From Campylobacterales bacterium (GTDB lineage: Bacteria; Campylobacterota; Campylobacteria; Campylobacterales; Campylobacteraceae): a stretch of 34,557 nucleotides of DNA. Under the pieces are notes generated by a model. That model was not told the DNA's origin and did no database searches. It saw only the letters and a program-made list of their open reading frames with translations. Position 1 is the first letter of the stretch; each line of letters begins with the position of its first letter. The stretch is from the NCBI GenBank assembly GCA_014859645.1, contig JACUTV010000015.1, forward strand, positions 1-34,557. Direction: 5' to 3'. Below are positions 32,807 through 34,557 of this stretch, piece after piece. Both the position numbers and the translations under genes were made by a program.

Positions 32807-32812
32807 ATTATA
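32807..32812 (-). promoter_or_regulatory. -10 element of the GGDEF-EAL / solute-binding protein operon
   Basis: TATAAT in the minus-strand context TTGGCTATAAT. Transcription would begin near 32800, leaving a leader of about 20 bases before GTG 32780 with its GGGAG site, or none before ATG 32801. Confidence 0.65.
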
Positions 32813-32872
32813 GCCAATTTTCATTACAAAAAAGGGACAACAAACGAAAGGATTTTGTAACGCAAATCGCGC

Positions 32873-32878
32873 TACAAT
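32873..32878 (+). promoter_or_regulatory. Possible -10 element of rarD
   Basis: TACAAT in the context TCGCGCTACAAT lies 22 bases before the TTG start. It is divergent from, and about 60 bases away from, the GGDEF-EAL promoter. Confidence 0.5.
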
Positions 32879-32899
32879 CCTCTCAAAAAAAGAGTCCCC

Positions 32900-33805
32900 T
32901 TGAACACCCTTTCTCCAACTGCCACCAAGCACGGCGTCTTGTATGCACTCAGTGCTTTTACCTTGTGGGGACTAGCACCCATCTATTTTAAGTCTCTTGC
33001 GCTTGTTCCGCCTACGGAAATCTTACTGCATCGGGTTGTGTGGTCGGTACTTTTCCTCTTTTTTATCTTAACCCTTAAGCACCAACTTCACACCATTGTG
33101 CGTTTTATTGCCAACAAAAAACTGTTGGGAATGTTAGCGCTTTCTTCCTGCCTTATCGCCACAAACTGGTTGATTTTCATCTGGGCGATTAATAATAACA
33201 TGCTCATCGAAGCCAGTCTTGGATATTACATCAACCCGCTTGTCAACATCTTGTTTGGGTTTTTGTTTTTAAAAGAAGTACCCACGCGTGCCCAAAAAGT
33301 GGCTATTGTTTTGGTGTTTGGCGCCGTTGGCTTTGAAGTCTACACCCTTGGGTCCTTACCTATTGTTTCCCTCGCCCTCGCCTTTTCCTTTGGCTCCTAC
33401 GCCCTAATACGTAAAAAAGTGGCCATCCCTTCCCTTCCAGGACTGTACATTGAGACGGTGTTGCTTTTTCCTGTGGCCCTAGGCTACCTTGCTGTGTTAA
33501 CTTACCAACACACAAGTGCCTTTTCCTTTTCATTTGACACGCCAACAACGTGGCTTTTGATGCTTGCAGGGCCCGTTACTGTGGCGCCTCTTTTGGCCTT
33601 TGCCTCGGCAGCTTCAAGGCTACGCTTAAGTACTATTGGGTATTTTCAGTACCTTGCGCCCACCATCAACCTACTCTTAGCCGTGCTTGTGTATAATGAA
33701 CCCCTTTTACAAGGAAAAATCATTACCTTTTCGCTGATTTGGACTGCCTTGCTCCTTGTGAGCCTAGAGTCATACTATCGGCGAAAACAGACAAAGGACT
33801 CTTAA
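32900..33805 (+). CDS. rarD: RarD, EamA/DMT-family transporter
   Basis: An inner-membrane drug/metabolite-type permease with ten expected membrane helices. GVLYALSAFTLWGLAPIYFK at the N-terminus, EILLHRVVWS, NWLIFIWAINN, EASLGYYINPLVNILFG and the final region GYFQYLAPTINLLLAVLVY are RarD signatures. Length is 301 residues, as in E. coli (296). The substrate is unknown; E. coli RarD was named for chloramphenicol sensitivity. The start codon is TTG 32900 after a weak AAGAG site. It is followed without any gap by the next gene. Confidence 0.92.
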   Translation: MNTLSPTATKHGVLYALSAFTLWGLAPIYFKSLALVPPTEILLHRVVWSVLFLFFILTLKHQLHTIVRFIANKKLLGMLALSSCLIATNWLIFIWAINNNMLIEASLGYYINPLVNILFGFLFLKEVPTRAQKVAIVLVFGAVGFEVYTLGSLPIVSLALAFSFGSYALIRKKVAIPSLPGLYIETVLLFPVALGYLAVLTYQHTSAFSFSFDTPTTWLLMLAGPVTVAPLLAFASAASRLRLSTIGYFQYLAPTINLLLAVLVYNEPLLQGKIITFSLIWTALLLVSLESYYRRKQTKDS

Positions 33806-34264
33806 ATGCAAGACTTTTTACCCGCTATTGTTGTCGCAATGGCTGTTGGGTTTATCATGATTAAACAAATTGGGAAAATCACCCAACGGCTTGATGCCAA
33901 AGGAGATTCTACTGGAACCCAAGTGTATGCTACCTTTGCGGGCATTGTGCAGGAGAGAATCCGTGCTATCAAAAAAGATATTGATACCTCCAAAGAAACC
34001 CTTGAGCCCCGCTATATTCTCAAAGAAGGGGAAAACGAAGAAAAAGCCCTTGAAGAGCTTTCTGACATGATTCGTAAGCTCGTCTTTTTCGAAACCATGG
34101 GCTCAAAGCGTGATTCAAGAGAAAGAGTTGAAGGGGAAATGTTTGCAGTACTTAGCGAACTTGACTCTTTTGTAAGCCAAGCAGTTGAAAATGGTGAAGC
34201 ATTGGCAGATGAACTGCGTGAAGAACTCTTCAGTGTTTATGAAAAACTGCAAAAAGAGGGGTAA
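33806..34264 (+). CDS. Small membrane-anchored helical protein, unknown
   Basis: I do not recognise this 152-residue protein. One short hydrophobic segment at residues 4-21 (FLPAIVVAMAVGFIMIKQ) is followed by a charged, helix-rich part (VQERIRAIKKDIDTSKETLE; FVSQAVENGEALADELREEL), with no cysteine and no enzyme motif. It probably faces the cytoplasm behind an N-terminal anchor. AAAGGA lies before the ATG, which directly follows the rarD stop, so it shares the rarD message. A terminator overlaps its stop codon. A role with RarD is possible but unsupported beyond position. Confidence 0.82.
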   Translation: MQDFLPAIVVAMAVGFIMIKQIGKITQRLDAKGDSTGTQVYATFAGIVQERIRAIKKDIDTSKETLEPRYILKEGENEEKALEELSDMIRKLVFFETMGSKRDSRERVEGEMFAVLSELDSFVSQAVENGEALADELREELFSVYEKLQKEG

Positions 34265-34280
34265 ATAGCCCTCTTTTAAT
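34252..34280 (+). terminator. Intrinsic terminator overlapping the stop of the small membrane protein gene
   Basis: AAAAGAGGG (34252-34260) pairs perfectly with CCCTCTTTT (34269-34277) around an eight-base loop that holds the stop codon TAA (34262-34264). The T run belongs to the stem end. The upstream A run means it could also act on the minus strand. Confidence 0.8.
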
Positions 34281-34395
34281 ACGCGTTTGAAGCAAAGCTC
34301 CAAACGCTACGCTAACACTGAGTTCTCTTCAGCAGAGGGCTCACACACTTCGGTGCTTTAGGCCTTCTCGTAAAACCTATTTTGCAAGAAGGCAT
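34281..34395. other. Intergenic stretch with several hairpins
   Basis: No reading frame is supported. Three inverted repeats follow each other. GCGTTTG/CAAACGC is at 34283-34289 and 34301-34307, with an inner AGC/GCT. A nine-pair stem including two G-T pairs is at 34320-34328 and 34334-34342. GCCTTCT/AGAAGGC is at 34362-34368 and 34387-34393. It may be an untranslated trailer of ilvA, a small RNA or a decayed repeat; the sequence does not decide. Confidence 0.45.
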
Positions 34396-34557
34396 TTAAA
34401 ACGTCTCCGTAAAATCGTACCCGCCTTTAGTGAGGTTACTGCGCACTTCTTCTTGGTGCGTTTCGCCTTTGGTTTCAAGGGTGATGGTAATGTTCGCATC
34501 CCCATAAGAAAGTGTCGTAGAGGTGCGGTCGTAGTCGATTTTGATGATGTTGGCATT
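34396..34557 (-). CDS. ilvA: Threonine dehydratase IlvA, C-terminal 53 residues (cut by window end)
   Basis: On the minus strand an open frame enters from the window edge and stops at TAA (34398-34396). The residues IIKIDYDRTSTTLSYGDANI and ITLETKGETHQEEV match the C-terminal ACT-like region of threonine dehydratases of the Campylobacterota type. The enzyme makes 2-oxobutyrate, a substrate of the IlvB/IlvH enzyme encoded at 8745-10909. The catalytic PLP domain lies outside the window, so biosynthetic versus catabolic type is open. Confidence 0.75.
   Translation of the reverse strand, partial: NANIIKIDYDRTSTTLSYGDANITITLETKGETHQEEVRSNLTKGGYDFTETF

Noticed and set aside
1-34557. CRISPR array, insertion sequence, prophage or integrative element
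   Set aside because: The only repeated word found is the short palindrome, irregularly spaced from about 100 bases to several kilobases; no transposase, integrase, phage gene or flanking duplication is seen next to the tRNA in this window.

Overview
The window looks like chromosomal core-genome DNA from a Campylobacterota (epsilonproteobacterial) organism. The gene order flgA-ubiX-coaD-tmk-hisS-speA-cysE-aspB, the ilvB-ilvH-lpxD and pdxJ-pdxA pairs, the trpC-HIT-mnmH block with its lipoprotein and methyltransferase neighbours, and the proA/oxidoreductase divergent pair all match arrangements I recall from Campylobacter jejuni. The base composition is richer in GC than Campylobacter. That, together with mnmH, suggests a free-living Sulfurospirillum-like relative, but the genus is an inference. 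No prophage, insertion sequence, CRISPR array or rRNA gene was seen.

Layout. 1-6287 (+): the 3' end of a tRNA-Gly, then flgA and a tightly overlapping run of housekeeping genes (ubiX, coaD, tmk, hisS, speA, cysE). 6335-7504 (+): aspB with its own promoter and a strong terminator. 7546-10909 (-): ilvB-ilvH-lpxD and a small unknown gene. 11005-11898 (-): a short Ppx/GppA phosphatase. 11965-13676 (+): pdxJ-pdxA. 13753-17102 (+): a Pit-type phosphate transporter, a DEAD-box helicase and a YaiI/YqxD-family gene. 17140-25655 (-): nine genes with overlaps or gaps of at most 5 bases, probably one operon: FAD oxidoreductase, membrane-anchored coiled-coil protein, methyltransferase, YkgJ-like cysteine protein, TPR lipoprotein, trpC, HIT protein, mnmH and a flavin split-barrel protein. 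25738-28560 (+): proA, a solitary ABC ATPase and a MscS-type channel. 28557-29924 (-): class II DAHP synthase. 30022-32780 (-): a membrane GGDEF-EAL protein translationally coupled to a periplasmic solute-binding protein. 32900-34264 (+): rarD and a small membrane-anchored unknown. 34396-34557 (-): the 3' end of ilvA.

The genes cover amino-acid synthesis (branched chain, Trp and aromatic, Pro, Cys, Asp), cofactors (PLP, CoA, prenyl-FMN), lipid A, polyamines, tRNA charging and modification, and envelope functions.

Three observations stand out. First, the palindrome TACATGTA (often TTACATGTAA, three times the 14-mer CCTTACATGTAAGG) occurs 18 times, inside genes and between them, and leaves a protein-level signature (Leu-Thr-Cys-Lys or Leu-His-Val). 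Second, the SBP/GGDEF-EAL pair looks like a periplasmic ligand-sensing cyclic-di-GMP module. Third, the flgA reading frame has no signal peptide or ribosome site at its ATG, while the same frame upstream, reaching the last base of the tRNA, encodes a phenylalanine-rich hydrophobic stretch.
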